24,786 nucleotides of DNA from the NCBI GenBank assembly GCA_039188505.1, contig JBCCZC010000023.1, forward strand, positions 1 to 24,786. Reading direction: 5' to 3'. Below the pieces are notes generated by a model. The model saw only the letters and a list, made by a program, of their open reading frames with translations, was not told the origin of the DNA and searched no databases. A program made the position numbers and the translations under genes. Source of the DNA: JBCCZC01 sp039188505. Lineage in GTDB: Bacteria > Pseudomonadota > Gammaproteobacteria > Xanthomonadales > SZUA-38. This document shows positions 1 through 7,784 of the stretch, piece after piece (position 1 is the first letter of the stretch; the number at the start of each line of letters is the position of its first letter).

Positions 1-296
1 TCACGCCGGAGCTCCTTGCCGACGGCGCCGCTCTCGGCTCGGCGGTTGCGATCGCCGGTGACCGGGTCGCCGGCGGCGCGCCGGGACTCGGCGAGGCCGG
101 CGCGGTCTTTCTGATCGAGGCGGGTGCGCGCGAGGCGACGCGGCTGGCGCCTCTTGCCGGCCAGGACGCCTTCGGCGCGGCGGTGGGGATTTCGGCGAGT
201 ACGGTTGTCTCCGGCGCGCCGGCGACCAGCGCGAGCGCCGGAGCAGCGAGCGCGTTCCGCGATCCCGACCTCGTCTTCCGCGGTCGCTTCGAATAG
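1..296 (+). CDS. FG-GAP repeat beta-propeller protein, 3' end only
   Basis: This is a partial gene whose 5' part lies outside the window. The reading frame starts at base 3 and ends in TAG at 294-296, giving about 97 residues. Two FG-GAP-type blades are visible: one around ALGSAVAIAGDRVAGGAPG and one around DAFGAAVGISASTVVSGAP. Each ends in a GAVFL or GAASAF strand. Such blades form extracytoplasmic beta-propellers that often bind calcium, ligands or surfaces. The last residues are DLVFRGRFE, matching the F-x3-F-E tail of three other proteins in this window. The repeats closely resemble the propeller half of the gene at 14218-16446, so the two are probably paralogues. The diguanylate cyclase gene starts within 10 bases downstream, which suggests co-transcription. 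The fold is well supported; the biological role is unknown. Confidence 0.85.
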   Translation, partial: TPELLADGAALGSAVAIAGDRVAGGAPGLGEAGAVFLIEAGAREATRLAPLAGQDAFGAAVGISASTVVSGAPATSASAGAASAFRDPDLVFRGRFE

Positions 297-305
297 CGAT
301 CGGTG

Positions 306-3300
306 ATGCGGTCGTCCGAGGCAACGGACAGGTCTGCCGCGCTTCGGTTCCTGCGCCTTGCCGCTGCGTCCGTCGTCGGTGCCTGCTGGCTTGCGGGCGC
401 CGGCGCGGCGAATCACGCCGTCGACTTCCGCTTCCATCGCATCACCGTGGCCGACGGTCTTGTTCAGGGTACGGTCAATGCGGTATTCCAGGACCGGACG
501 GGCTTCCTCTGGTTCGGCACGGCGGACGGTCTCGATCGCTTCGACGGCTACGATTTCCGGCGCTTCAGGCACCGGCGAGGCGATCCGACATCGCTCGCCG
601 ACAGCTTTATCCGAGCCATCACCGAGGATGCCGCTGGACGCCTCTGGGTCGGCACCCAGCGTGGCCTCAGCCGCTACGATCCCGAGGCGCGACGGTTTGA
701 CAGTTACCTGACCCGGACCGCCGTGCGGGCCCTCCTGGTGGGGTCTGACGGCGCCATTCGGGTGGGGACGGACATCGGGCTTTTTCGGTTCGACCCCGCG
801 GCACCCGTGGCCGAGCCGGTGCCGGTGATGGCGCCTGTACCGGAGGTCCATGCGCTCGCCGAAGACGACGCCGGAGTGCTCTGGATCGGAACTCGAAACC
901 GGGGGCTGCTGCGCCTGCCGCCCACGGGTCCCGCCGAACCGGTGCCCGGCCTGGGGGACGCCATTATCCTGGCCCTCTTCGCGACGCCTTCCAGCATCTA
1001 CGTCGGTACGCAGAACCGCGGACTTCTGGCCCTCGACCACGATGGCGGAATTCGCGACCACTATCGCCACGATCCGCAGGACCCCAGAAGCATCGGCGAC
1101 GATCGTGTGGCCGCCATCGAGATGGACGACGGCGGTCGCCTCTGGGTGGGCTCCTTCTCCGGCCTGCAGCGCCTCCGAATCGATGGTCTAGGCTTCGATC
1201 GCCAGCAGCATGATCCGGCCGTCGCGTACAGCCTTGCGCCGACCGAGGTTCGCGCCCTCGAGGCCGGCTTCTCCGGCCAGCTCTGGGTCGGCAGCAGCCC
1301 CGGTGGCGTCTCGCGCTTCGATCCCACGCCCCGTTTCGACACCTGGGGCGCCCGCATGCTCGGCAACGACATCGCGATCTGCATCGCGGTAGACCTTGAC
1401 GGGAGCGTCTGGGTCGGGACGACCGACGGCCTGGCCCGGGTGCGCGAGGACGCCATCGACCGTTACGTCCATGTCCCGAGCGACCCCCGGTCCCTGAGCA
1501 ACAGCTACGTCCGATCCTGCGCGCTCGCCGGAGAAGACGTCTGGATCGGCACCCAGAGTGGCCTCAATCGCTTCGATCGGACGACGGGCGACTTCCAACG
1601 CTTTCTGCCGGATCCCCGCGATCCGGAGTCGCTGACGAGTGCCGTGATCCGCCGGATTCTGATCACCCGGACCGGCGGATTCTGGGTCGGCACGCACGAG
1701 GGCGTACGGCGCTTCGATCCGCCGACCGGACGCTTCTCGCGGGCGCTCGCCAAGGCGACCGTCCTGGATACGATCGATGTCAGCGCGATGACCGAGGGCG
1801 CCGATGGCGCGATCTGGGTCGGTTCCCACTTCGGGCAGTATCGGCTGATGCCAGACGGTCGACTCGAGCACTTTGCTCACGATCCGGCGGACCCCGATAG
1901 CCTCAGCCACTCCATCATCGATGCGGTCCATCAGGCCGCCGACGGCACCTACTGGATCGGTACCAACGGCGGCCTCAACCGCATGATCGAGGGACCGGAT
2001 GGCGACGTTCGCTTCGAATACCTCGGTCGCAAGGACGGGCTGCGGTCCGAGGCGATCAGCGAGATCGAGGAAGACGCCGAGGGCCGCTTCTGGATCAGCA
2101 CCTTCGAGGGCCTCACGCGCTTCGATCCGGCGACCCGGGAAGTGCGCAATTACGACACGACGGACGATGCGCTGCCCGACTACGCGGTCGCCGCATCGAC
2201 CCGGGGCCCGGACGGACGTCTCTACTTCGGCGGTATCGGCGGCGTCACCACGTTCCACCCGGATCAGGTCCGCGGGGACCCGACGCCGCCGCGGGTTGTG
2301 CTCACCGACCTGCGCCTTGCCAACGCGTCCCTTCGGCCCCGATCGCAGGACCCGGGGTCGCCCCTCGTCTCGGCGATCGGGACCAGTCCGGCGGTGGTCC
2401 TGGACTACGGCTTCCCCGATCTCACGGTCGAATTCGCTGCTCTCCACTACGCGGCCCCGTTGCGGAATCGCTATCAGTATCGCGTCGACGGACTCCACGA
2501 CGAGTGGATCGACACGGACGCCGATCGACGCGCCGTCAGCCTCGTGGGTCTGGCGCCAGACACCTATCTGCTTCGCCTCCGCGGCAGCAGCCGGGACGGC
2601 GTCTGGCAGCCGCAGGAAACCACCCTGGCAATCACCGTCTTGCCACCCTGGTGGATGACCTGGTGGGCCAGGACCAGTGGCGTGGTGGCCCTGGTCGCGC
2701 TCGCGATGGTGCTGTACCAGGTTCGCTTCCGCTCGCTCACGCAGCGCCAGACGGAGCTCGAGGCCCTGGTGCAGGAGCGGACCGAAGCGCTCACGACGGC
2801 CTACGAGCGCATGGAACATCTCAGCATGACGGACCCGCTCACCGGTCTGGCTAATCGGCGGTTCATGCTCGCCAGGCTGGAAGACGACGTCGGTATCGTC
2901 GCGCGGCGCCATGCGGACCCGGCACCGGCTGAGGCGCCGGCCTTGCCGGAGCATTCGGATCTCACCTTCTTCCTCGTTGACCTGGACCGCTTCAAGAAGG
3001 TCAACGACGCCTACGGCCATGCTGCGGGGGACCGCGTGCTGCTCCAGGCGCGCGACGTGCTGCTGCATGTCTTCCGGGATTCCGACTACTGTGCTCGCTG
3101 GGGCGGCGAGGAGTTTCTCGGTGTTGCCCGGTTCACGGACCGGAAGGGCGCCCCGGAACTGGCGGAGCGACTGCGACACCGGCTGGCGGCGACAGCGTTC
3201 GACCTCGGCGACCAGGGCACCGTTCGCCTGACGGCGTCGATCGGTTTCGCCAGCTTTCCATTCGTTCCCGGCGACCCCGAGGCGCTGGACTGGCTCGAGG

Positions 3301-3497
3301 TCGTCAACGTCGCCGACCGCTGCCTCTACAGCGCCAAACGCTCAGGTCGAGACGCCTGGGTCGGCCTGTCCGCCCGGGAGGACGCCGCCGTCGAGCAGCT
3401 CTACCGTCGCCTGATTCAGGATCCCCCCGCGCTCATCGCTGCCGGCGCCGTTGCAGCGGCCACGTCCGTGGAAGGTCCGCTGGTCTGGGAGCGCTAG
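306..3497 (+). CDS. Membrane sensor diguanylate cyclase with two-component-regulator propeller and GGDEF domain
   Basis: The 1063-residue protein should sense a periplasmic ligand and make cyclic di-GMP in the cytoplasm. An export signal (about 1-35) is followed by 14 Reg_prop blades with LWVGT/GL signatures, enough for two seven-bladed propellers. Then come a Y_Y_Y domain (about 697-775), one membrane helix (about 781-805), a coiled coil (about 808-836) and a GGDEF domain (about 840-1015). The active-site signature is GGEEF at 933-937. An RxxD inhibitory site (RDSD) lies at the canonical distance upstream, so feedback inhibition by product is likely. The substrate-binding segment DLDRFKKVNDAYGH is intact. 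Reg_prop plus Y_Y_Y is the known sensor layout of hybrid two-component systems and propeller cyclases. The ATG at 306 is preferred over the adjacent GTG at 303. No clear ribosome binding site is visible, which fits translational coupling to the FG-GAP gene just upstream. The ligand is unknown. Confidence 0.93.
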   Translation: MRSSEATDRSAALRFLRLAAASVVGACWLAGAGAANHAVDFRFHRITVADGLVQGTVNAVFQDRTGFLWFGTADGLDRFDGYDFRRFRHRRGDPTSLADSFIRAITEDAAGRLWVGTQRGLSRYDPEARRFDSYLTRTAVRALLVGSDGAIRVGTDIGLFRFDPAAPVAEPVPVMAPVPEVHALAEDDAGVLWIGTRNRGLLRLPPTGPAEPVPGLGDAIILALFATPSSIYVGTQNRGLLALDHDGGIRDHYRHDPQDPRSIGDDRVAAIEMDDGGRLWVGSFSGLQRLRIDGLGFDRQQHDPAVAYSLAPTEVRALEAGFSGQLWVGSSPGGVSRFDPTPRFDTWGARMLGNDIAICIAVDLDGSVWVGTTDGLARVREDAIDRYVHVPSDPRSLSNSYVRSCALAGEDVWIGTQSGLNRFDRTTGDFQRFLPDPRDPESLTSAVIRRILITRTGGFWVGTHEGVRRFDPPTGRFSRALAKATVLDTIDVSAMTEGADGAIWVGSHFGQYRLMPDGRLEHFAHDPADPDSLSHSIIDAVHQAADGTYWIGTNGGLNRMIEGPDGDVRFEYLGRKDGLRSEAISEIEEDAEGRFWISTFEGLTRFDPATREVRNYDTTDDALPDYAVAASTRGPDGRLYFGGIGGVTTFHPDQVRGDPTPPRVVLTDLRLANASLRPRSQDPGSPLVSAIGTSPAVVLDYGFPDLTVEFAALHYAAPLRNRYQYRVDGLHDEWIDTDADRRAVSLVGLAPDTYLLRLRGSSRDGVWQPQETTLAITVLPPWWMTWWARTSGVVALVALAMVLYQVRFRSLTQRQTELEALVQERTEALTTAYERMEHLSMTDPLTGLANRRFMLARLEDDVGIVARRHADPAPAEAPALPEHSDLTFFLVDLDRFKKVNDAYGHAAGDRVLLQARDVLLHVFRDSDYCARWGGEEFLGVARFTDRKGAPELAERLRHRLAATAFDLGDQGTVRLTASIGFASFPFVPGDPEALDWLEVVNVADRCLYSAKRSGRDAWVGLSAREDAAVEQLYRRLIQDPPALIAAGAVAAATSVEGPLVWER

Positions 3498-3525
3498 CGT
3501 GGCAATGATTTGACGCGCCCGGCCC

Positions 3526-3930
3526 TCAGCGACCCGATCCCGCGTCGGCGTCGCCCGGCGCGTCGATACGGGGAATGCGGAGAACTCGCAGGAGGAAGCC
3601 GCGGCAGGCCCGCATCACGGGATACCAGAACCGGCTGCTGCGCTCGGAGCGGGTGAGCCAGCGGAACAGCCCGTAGGCAACGCCCGAAGACTCGGTCAGC
3701 AGCGACAGCATGCGCGCCCCCGCGGCGCCGAAGTGGAGTTCACCGTCGACCACGACCGCGAAACCCGCGTCGAAGTCGAGGCCGCCGAGGTCGAGGCCCT
3801 GGACGGCGTCGACCGGATCGCGGCGCGCGTCGATGAGCTCGAGGGCTGCCGCGCGCGCTCGCAGCCGCGACGCGCGGATCATGCTGCGGCAGATCGGGCA
3901 CGCGTCGTCGTAGACGATGCTCACGCGCAC
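3526..3930 (-). CDS. DCC family (DUF393) thiol-disulfide oxidoreductase-like protein
   Basis: This 134-residue protein carries the family signature near its N-terminus: VYDDACPICRS, with cysteines at about 11 and 14 preceded by a hydrophobic strand. The DCC/DUF393 family has a thioredoxin-like fold with this DxxCxxC motif. Members are predicted redox proteins, and the substrate is not established. The size is normal for the family. A GTG start at 3930 is chosen because a GGGAG ribosome binding site lies 7 bases upstream and the conserved strand begins right after it. No signal peptide is visible, so it should act in the cytoplasm. It converges on the diguanylate cyclase gene with only 28 bases between the stops. 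Nothing links the two functionally. Confidence 0.85.
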   Translation of the reverse strand: MRVSIVYDDACPICRSMIRASRLRARAAALELIDARRDPVDAVQGLDLGGLDFDAGFAVVVDGELHFGAAGARMLSLLTESSGVAYGLFRWLTRSERSSRFWYPVMRACRGFLLRVLRIPRIDAPGDADAGSGR

Positions 3931-4356
3931 GGTCGGCTCCCGGGCAGCGGTCCGTGCACGCCTTCCCCGCCGCCCGATCGGGGTGCCTTGCGGGAGCGGC
4001 GCCTCGTCGTGTTCGGTCTGCCGGTCGTTGTCGTCGCCATGATCCTCGATCGCGCCTTCGCCGCCTTTCCCGATCGGCCGGTGCGGCCCGTCCGATCACG
4101 TGATTCGGGCCTCAAGAATCTCGGCACGCACGCCGATGGTCTTTCACGTCGATCGCCGCAGGTTCGACGCCGTCGCGTTCGTGCAGTTCCATGGGTCCGG
4201 GGTTCGCGCGTTGCCGCGCGTCCGCGGTCACCTTGATTCAACAGTTGCCGCACGCGCGAGCTGCGGGCAGGGCGGGCGCTGCCCGGTCTCGCGAGCTGTG
4301 TCCTGCTGACGGGCTGCTAGACTCAGGAAGGGAAGGAACACCGAGGGGGATGGCTG
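3931..4356. other. Non-coding gap between divergent DUF393 and carbonic anhydrase genes
   Basis: These 426 bases separate two divergent genes. Open frames crossing the stretch are rich in Arg and Pro and match no protein family I recognise. A purine-rich AGGGGGA just before 4357 serves as ribosome binding site for the carbonic anhydrase. A promoter for each gene presumably lies here, but I could not identify convincing -35/-10 pairs. It is unusually long for this compact region. Confidence 0.5.
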
Positions 4357-5145
4357 ATGAGGCTGGAGAACCGGGGCGCCGCATGGGCGCTGCTGCTCGT
4401 TTCACCGATGCTCGTCGCGGGCGAGGGTACGCACTGGGGCTATGGTGCAAGCGACGGACCGGACCGTTGGGGCGCCATGGATCCGGCCTGGGACCTGTGC
4501 GCCTCGGGCGAGGCGCAGTCGCCGGTCGACATCCGCGGCGTCGAGACGGTGGACAGGCTCGGCGATGTGAAACTGGCCGCCGGGCGCGCGGAGATGAAGG
4601 TCGTCCGTCAGCGCCACGTCTTCGATGCCCTCGACAATGGCCACACGATCCAGATCAACGTCGACGCGGGCGACACGCTGACCCTCGAGGGCAAGCAGTA
4701 CGACCTCGTGCAGTTCCATTTTCATGCGCCGAGCGAGCACACCGTCGACGGTCGCCACTATCCGATGGAGATGCATCTCGTGCACCAGGCCGTGGACGGC
4801 AGCCTCGCCGTCGTCGGCGTGTTCATCGAAGACGGTGACCACAACGCGGCCTTCGACACGATCTGGGAAAATCTGCCGACGACCGCCGGCGAGATGGCAC
4901 ATCTCGAGGACGTCGCCATGAACGTCGACGATGCGCTGCCCGTCGATAACGGCGACTGGCGCTACGAGGGATCCCTGACGACACCCCCCTGCACCGAGGG
5001 CGTGCGCTGGGTGGTCATGCAGCAGCCGATCGAATTCGATACGGCGCAGATCGACCGCTTCCGCGCCATCTTCTCGGGCAACAATCGCCCGGTCCAGGCG
5101 CTGCACGGGCGCGCGATCGTTGCCGAGACCATGACCGTGGATTAG
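4357..5145 (+). CDS. Periplasmic alpha-class carbonic anhydrase
   Basis: This 262-residue enzyme should interconvert CO2 and bicarbonate in the periplasm. A signal peptide covers about residues 1-22. The three zinc ligands are visible: H121 and H123 in FHFHAPSEH, and H140 in EMHLVH. The proton-shuttle histidine is H96 in DNGHTIQI, equivalent to human CA II His64. The substrate-pocket threonines are T208-T209 in SLTTPPCTEG. C48 and C212 match the disulfide pair typical of bacterial alpha enzymes, consistent with export. QSPVDI, near residue 54, is another family signature. All key residues are present and the length is normal, so it is probably active. The start is supported by an AGGGGGA site a few bases upstream. 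It appears to be a single-gene transcription unit, with long gaps on both sides. Confidence 0.96.
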   Translation: MRLENRGAAWALLLVSPMLVAGEGTHWGYGASDGPDRWGAMDPAWDLCASGEAQSPVDIRGVETVDRLGDVKLAAGRAEMKVVRQRHVFDALDNGHTIQINVDAGDTLTLEGKQYDLVQFHFHAPSEHTVDGRHYPMEMHLVHQAVDGSLAVVGVFIEDGDHNAAFDTIWENLPTTAGEMAHLEDVAMNVDDALPVDNGDWRYEGSLTTPPCTEGVRWVVMQQPIEFDTAQIDRFRAIFSGNNRPVQALHGRAIVAETMTVD

Positions 5146-5455
5146 CAAGCCGGGACAGGCCCCGCGATCGATTGGTCAATCGGCCCGGATCAAGGCAACG
5201 TCCGGGGATTTGCCGTCTCATGTGGCCGCCTGTGGCATCGGCGCGAGCCGGTGCGGCGGGCGGTTTAACGCGGTGCAAAGCCAATCTTCGAAGTGTGAAG
5301 CCGATTCTCCAAGGTTTCTCCGCATTCCGGTGCTAGCTTCCCTGTCCTGGGCCTGGCGCCTGCGATCGGCACGAGCGCGGCGCGCTTCGCCGGGAGGAAT
5401 TCGGCAATCGCGTGTTCGAGTTCCTGGTGAGAATTCAGGGGATCGTGGACCGGGG
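5146..5455. other. Non-coding gap upstream of the di-heme enzyme, with short repeats
   Basis: This 310-base stretch encodes no recognisable protein. The downstream reading frame stays open back to about 5210, but the translation there is not protein-like and the true start with a signal peptide is at 5456. It contains a 14-base inverted repeat (CGATTG, GT, CAATCG) at 5169-5182, which could be an operator or weak hairpin. It also contains two imperfect direct repeats at 5278-5293 and 5298-5313. No clear sigma-70 promoter was found. Confidence 0.5.
5278..5313. repeat. Imperfect 16-base direct repeat, 20-base period
   Basis: AAGCCAATCTTCGAAG at 5278-5293 and AAGCCGATTCTCCAAG at 5298-5313 agree at 12 of 16 positions. 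Their starts are 20 bases apart, close to two helical turns, as expected for tandem binding sites of a regulator on one DNA face. They lie about 140 bases before the di-heme enzyme start. A regulatory role is inference, and chance similarity is possible. Confidence 0.3.
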
Positions 5456-7174
5456 ATGATGAGAAAGACACTTCTGTTCGTACTGCTATGTCTGGCGTCC
5501 ACCGCCGTCCTGGGCCAGCCGGGCCCGGGTCCTGGTGGACCGCCATTGCCGCCACCGCTGGCGCCGCCTGTCGAGCCGGCGGGGAATCCGGGCACCGCGG
5601 CCCGCGTCATGCTGGGCACCGCGCTCTACTGGGACGAGCAGCTGTCGTCGACGAATACCATTGCTTGCGCCACCTGCCACCAGTTCACCGCGGGCGGCGT
5701 CGATCCGCGCTCGGCGATCGGCACGACGACCCATCCCGGCGCGGATGGCCTACCCGGTACCCGTGATGACGTCACCGGCTCACCGGGCGTCCCGCAGACC
5801 TGCGAGGACGGCGGCATCGTGTGGACCGAGGAATCGGGCTTCGCGATTCAGGTCACCGGCCGCAGCACCCCACCGGCTATCAACGCCGGCTACGCGGACG
5901 CGCTGTTCTGGGACGGGCGCGCGGCGGACGCGCTGGTCGATCCCCTGAGCGGTGAGACGCTTCTTGCCTCCGGTGCTGCGCTCGAGGTGCAGGCGCTGGG
6001 ACCGATCCTGAGCAGCGTCGAGATGGGCTATGCGGGTCGCGACTGGGCCGACGTGATCAACAAGCTGGACGGCGCGGCACCGCTGGCCCTCGCGCCGTCG
6101 ATTCCCGGCGAACTGGCCACCTGGATCGGCTCGCGCGACTACGAGCAGCTCTTCGCCGAGGCCTTCGGGGACGTGGCGATCACGCCGGCCCGCATCGCCA
6201 TGGCGATCGCGGCCTACGAGCGATCGCTGTTGGCCAACGAGACGCCCTTCGATGCCTTCCTTGGCGGCGACGACAACGCGCTGACCCAGCAGGAGCAACG
6301 CGGTCTGAACGTCTTCCGGACCGCGGGATGCCAGGCCTGCCATGCGGGTTCGGAAACGACGGACCACGCCTTCCGCTACATCGGCTTGGCCCCCGTCGAG
6401 GACGATCTCGGTCGCTTCGACGTCACCGGACAGAACGGCGACCGCGGACGTTTCAAGACCAGCGATCTGCGCAACCTGTCGCTGCGTGCGCCCTTCATGC
6501 ACAACGGCGCGTTCGGGACCATCGCTGAGGTCATCGACTTCTACGATCGCGGCGGGGACTTCTCCGCGCCGAATCTCGACCCGCGGATCCGGCCGCGTGG
6601 CCTGAGCAACGGGCAGAAGGCAGACCTCGAGGCGTTCCTCATGGGCGGGTTGACCGATCCGCGGGTGGCCAGCGCGATCGGGCCCTTCGCCCACCCCGAG
6701 CTTTCGGCGGAAGAGGAAGCGTCGGTCACGGTCGGGATCGGTGGAATCGGGGGGCGCTTCGGCGTTCCGGCGGTGCTGGTGATCGGACCGGCACTCGCAG
6801 GGACCGACCGCTTTGTGATCGGCGTTGACGGCGTTCCCGACGCGACCCCCGTGCGCTTCGTAGTCGCGCCAGACGATCCGGGAACGGTGCTGGCCGACGC
6901 GGAGGCGGGCGCGCGGTGGGTGGTGACAACCACGGCAAGATCAGCGGACGTCGGGACGGGCTATGCGTCGGTCAGTCTGCCGTTGCCGCACGATGGCGCG
7001 CCGCTGGTCGGCCGCTGGTTCGTCGATGACGACGCGGCACCTGCGGGCATCGCCGTATCGGCCCCGGTCACGATCGCCCCGTTGGCCCCAGCTGGCGGTC
7101 GCTCGGCCCGGCTCTTCGCGGGGGACTTCGAGGCCGGGTCGGGCAACTGCGGCGTTCCGGTTTCGCTGCGCTGA
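5456..7174 (+). CDS. Di-heme cytochrome c peroxidase / MauG-family protein with C-terminal extension
   Basis: This 572-residue exported protein has a signal peptide (about 1-20, MMRKTLLFVLLCLASTAVLG) and a Pro/Gly-rich linker. A bacterial cytochrome c peroxidase/MauG domain runs to about residue 400. Two covalent c-heme sites are present: CATCH at 71-75 and CQACH at 292-296. The segment APFMHNGAF, with M348-H349, matches the conserved region after the second heme. Family members reduce peroxide or use high-valent iron to modify proteins or substrates; which one applies here cannot be told. After the catalytic domain there are about 170 extra residues, Gly/Val-rich and probably beta-structured. 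Near the end is LFAGDFE followed by 12 residues including one cysteine. The ATG at 5456 is chosen because the signal peptide begins there. Upstream in-frame codons encode unlikely sequence. Confidence 0.9.
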   Translation: MMRKTLLFVLLCLASTAVLGQPGPGPGGPPLPPPLAPPVEPAGNPGTAARVMLGTALYWDEQLSSTNTIACATCHQFTAGGVDPRSAIGTTTHPGADGLPGTRDDVTGSPGVPQTCEDGGIVWTEESGFAIQVTGRSTPPAINAGYADALFWDGRAADALVDPLSGETLLASGAALEVQALGPILSSVEMGYAGRDWADVINKLDGAAPLALAPSIPGELATWIGSRDYEQLFAEAFGDVAITPARIAMAIAAYERSLLANETPFDAFLGGDDNALTQQEQRGLNVFRTAGCQACHAGSETTDHAFRYIGLAPVEDDLGRFDVTGQNGDRGRFKTSDLRNLSLRAPFMHNGAFGTIAEVIDFYDRGGDFSAPNLDPRIRPRGLSNGQKADLEAFLMGGLTDPRVASAIGPFAHPELSAEEEASVTVGIGGIGGRFGVPAVLVIGPALAGTDRFVIGVDGVPDATPVRFVVAPDDPGTVLADAEAGARWVVTTTARSADVGTGYASVSLPLPHDGAPLVGRWFVDDDAAPAGIAVSAPVTIAPLAPAGGRSARLFAGDFEAGSGNCGVPVSLR

Positions 7175-7182
7175 GCGGAGCA

Positions 7183-7201
7183 GGGCGCCCGTGAGGCGCC
7201 C
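7183..7201 (+). terminator. Stem-loop after the di-heme enzyme gene
   Basis: A perfect 7-base stem (GGGCGCC / GGCGCCC) with a 5-base loop begins nine bases after the stop codon. It sits between two convergent genes. No T-run follows, so it is either a weak terminator or an mRNA 3'-end stabiliser. Confidence 0.35.
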
Positions 7202-7246
7202 GCGCCACCTCACCGGCGGTGCTCCGACTGCGGGCCGGATCGCCCG

Positions 7247-7618
7247 CTAGCCGGCGCCGTCAGACCGCTCGAAGCGGGCGCTGAGTCCGTCGATGGCCTC
7301 GATGAGATCTGCCGATGGCGAGGTGAAGTACAGGTGCACCCCGTCCGTCTGCTCCCGCCAGACGTGGATCATCAGTTCGGTTTCCGCGCCCGCATAGCGA
7401 ACCGCGAAGCGATCCTCGGTCTCCGTATCGAGCTTGGTGTTTCGCGCCATCGCCGCCAGCGCTGGTGCATCGACGCCCGCCTCGGTCAGGTCGGCCACGG
7501 CCGCGAAGACTCTAGCGACGTCTTCATCGGCGACATCGACCGTCGTCTGGACCTCTTCCGGGGCGTCGCCGCCACACGCGACGAGACCCGCAAGCAACAT
7601 GATCAGCACCCAACGCAT
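7247..7618 (-). CDS. Small hypothetical lipoprotein
   Basis: This 123-residue protein begins MRWVLIMLLAGLVACGG, a lipoprotein signal peptide with lipobox LVAC and predicted lipidated Cys at 15. Glycine at +2 rather than aspartate favours outer-membrane sorting by the Lol rule. The mature part is short, acidic and probably alpha/beta. I recognise no family. A GGGGAG ribosome binding site lies 8 bases before the ATG. It converges on the di-heme enzyme gene and lies downstream of the large beta-helix gene on the same strand. The gap of about 166 bases between them contains a strong hairpin, so co-transcription with that gene is doubtful. Function unknown. Confidence 0.75.
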   Translation of the reverse strand: MRWVLIMLLAGLVACGGDAPEEVQTTVDVADEDVARVFAAVADLTEAGVDAPALAAMARNTKLDTETEDRFAVRYAGAETELMIHVWREQTDGVHLYFTSPSADLIEAIDGLSARFERSDGAG

Positions 7619-7749
7619 CGGCTTTTCTCCCCATCATGGCTCCCGCCCCGAGCCTACGTTCGGGACGCCAGATGACGTGGCGCCATTCTTGCGCATGCGC
7701 GCCTGAACGCGACGAACCGAGCCCTGGGCGCGACAGGTCGACGGGAGGC

Positions 7750-7778
7750 CGGGAGTCCGCGCGGGGGGCGGACTCCCG
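7750..7778 (-). terminator. Stem-loop terminator candidate after the beta-helix gene
   Basis: A perfect 11-base inverted repeat (CGGGAGTCCGC / GCGGACTCCCG) with a 7-base G-rich loop starts six bases beyond the beta-helix stop codon. The stem is strong but no T-run follows on the minus strand. It may therefore be an RNA 3'-end protector or a Rho-independent terminator of the non-canonical type. Confidence 0.5.
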
Positions 7779-7784
7779 ACCGAC

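Noticed and set aside
1188..3179. 663-codon open frame on the minus strand, opposite the diguanylate cyclase gene
   Set aside because: The plus strand encodes intact propeller, Y_Y_Y and GGDEF domains; the antisense translation has no recognisable domain.
3733..4253. Open frames in the gap between the DUF393 and carbonic anhydrase genes
   Set aside because: Arg/Pro/Ala-rich translations on both strands, no signal peptide or motif, no suitable ribosome binding site; typical of chance open frames in GC-rich DNA.
5210..5455. Extended N-terminus for the di-heme enzyme
   Set aside because: The upstream 82 codons give a Ser/Arg-rich sequence unlike a mature protein, and a clear signal peptide starts at 5456.
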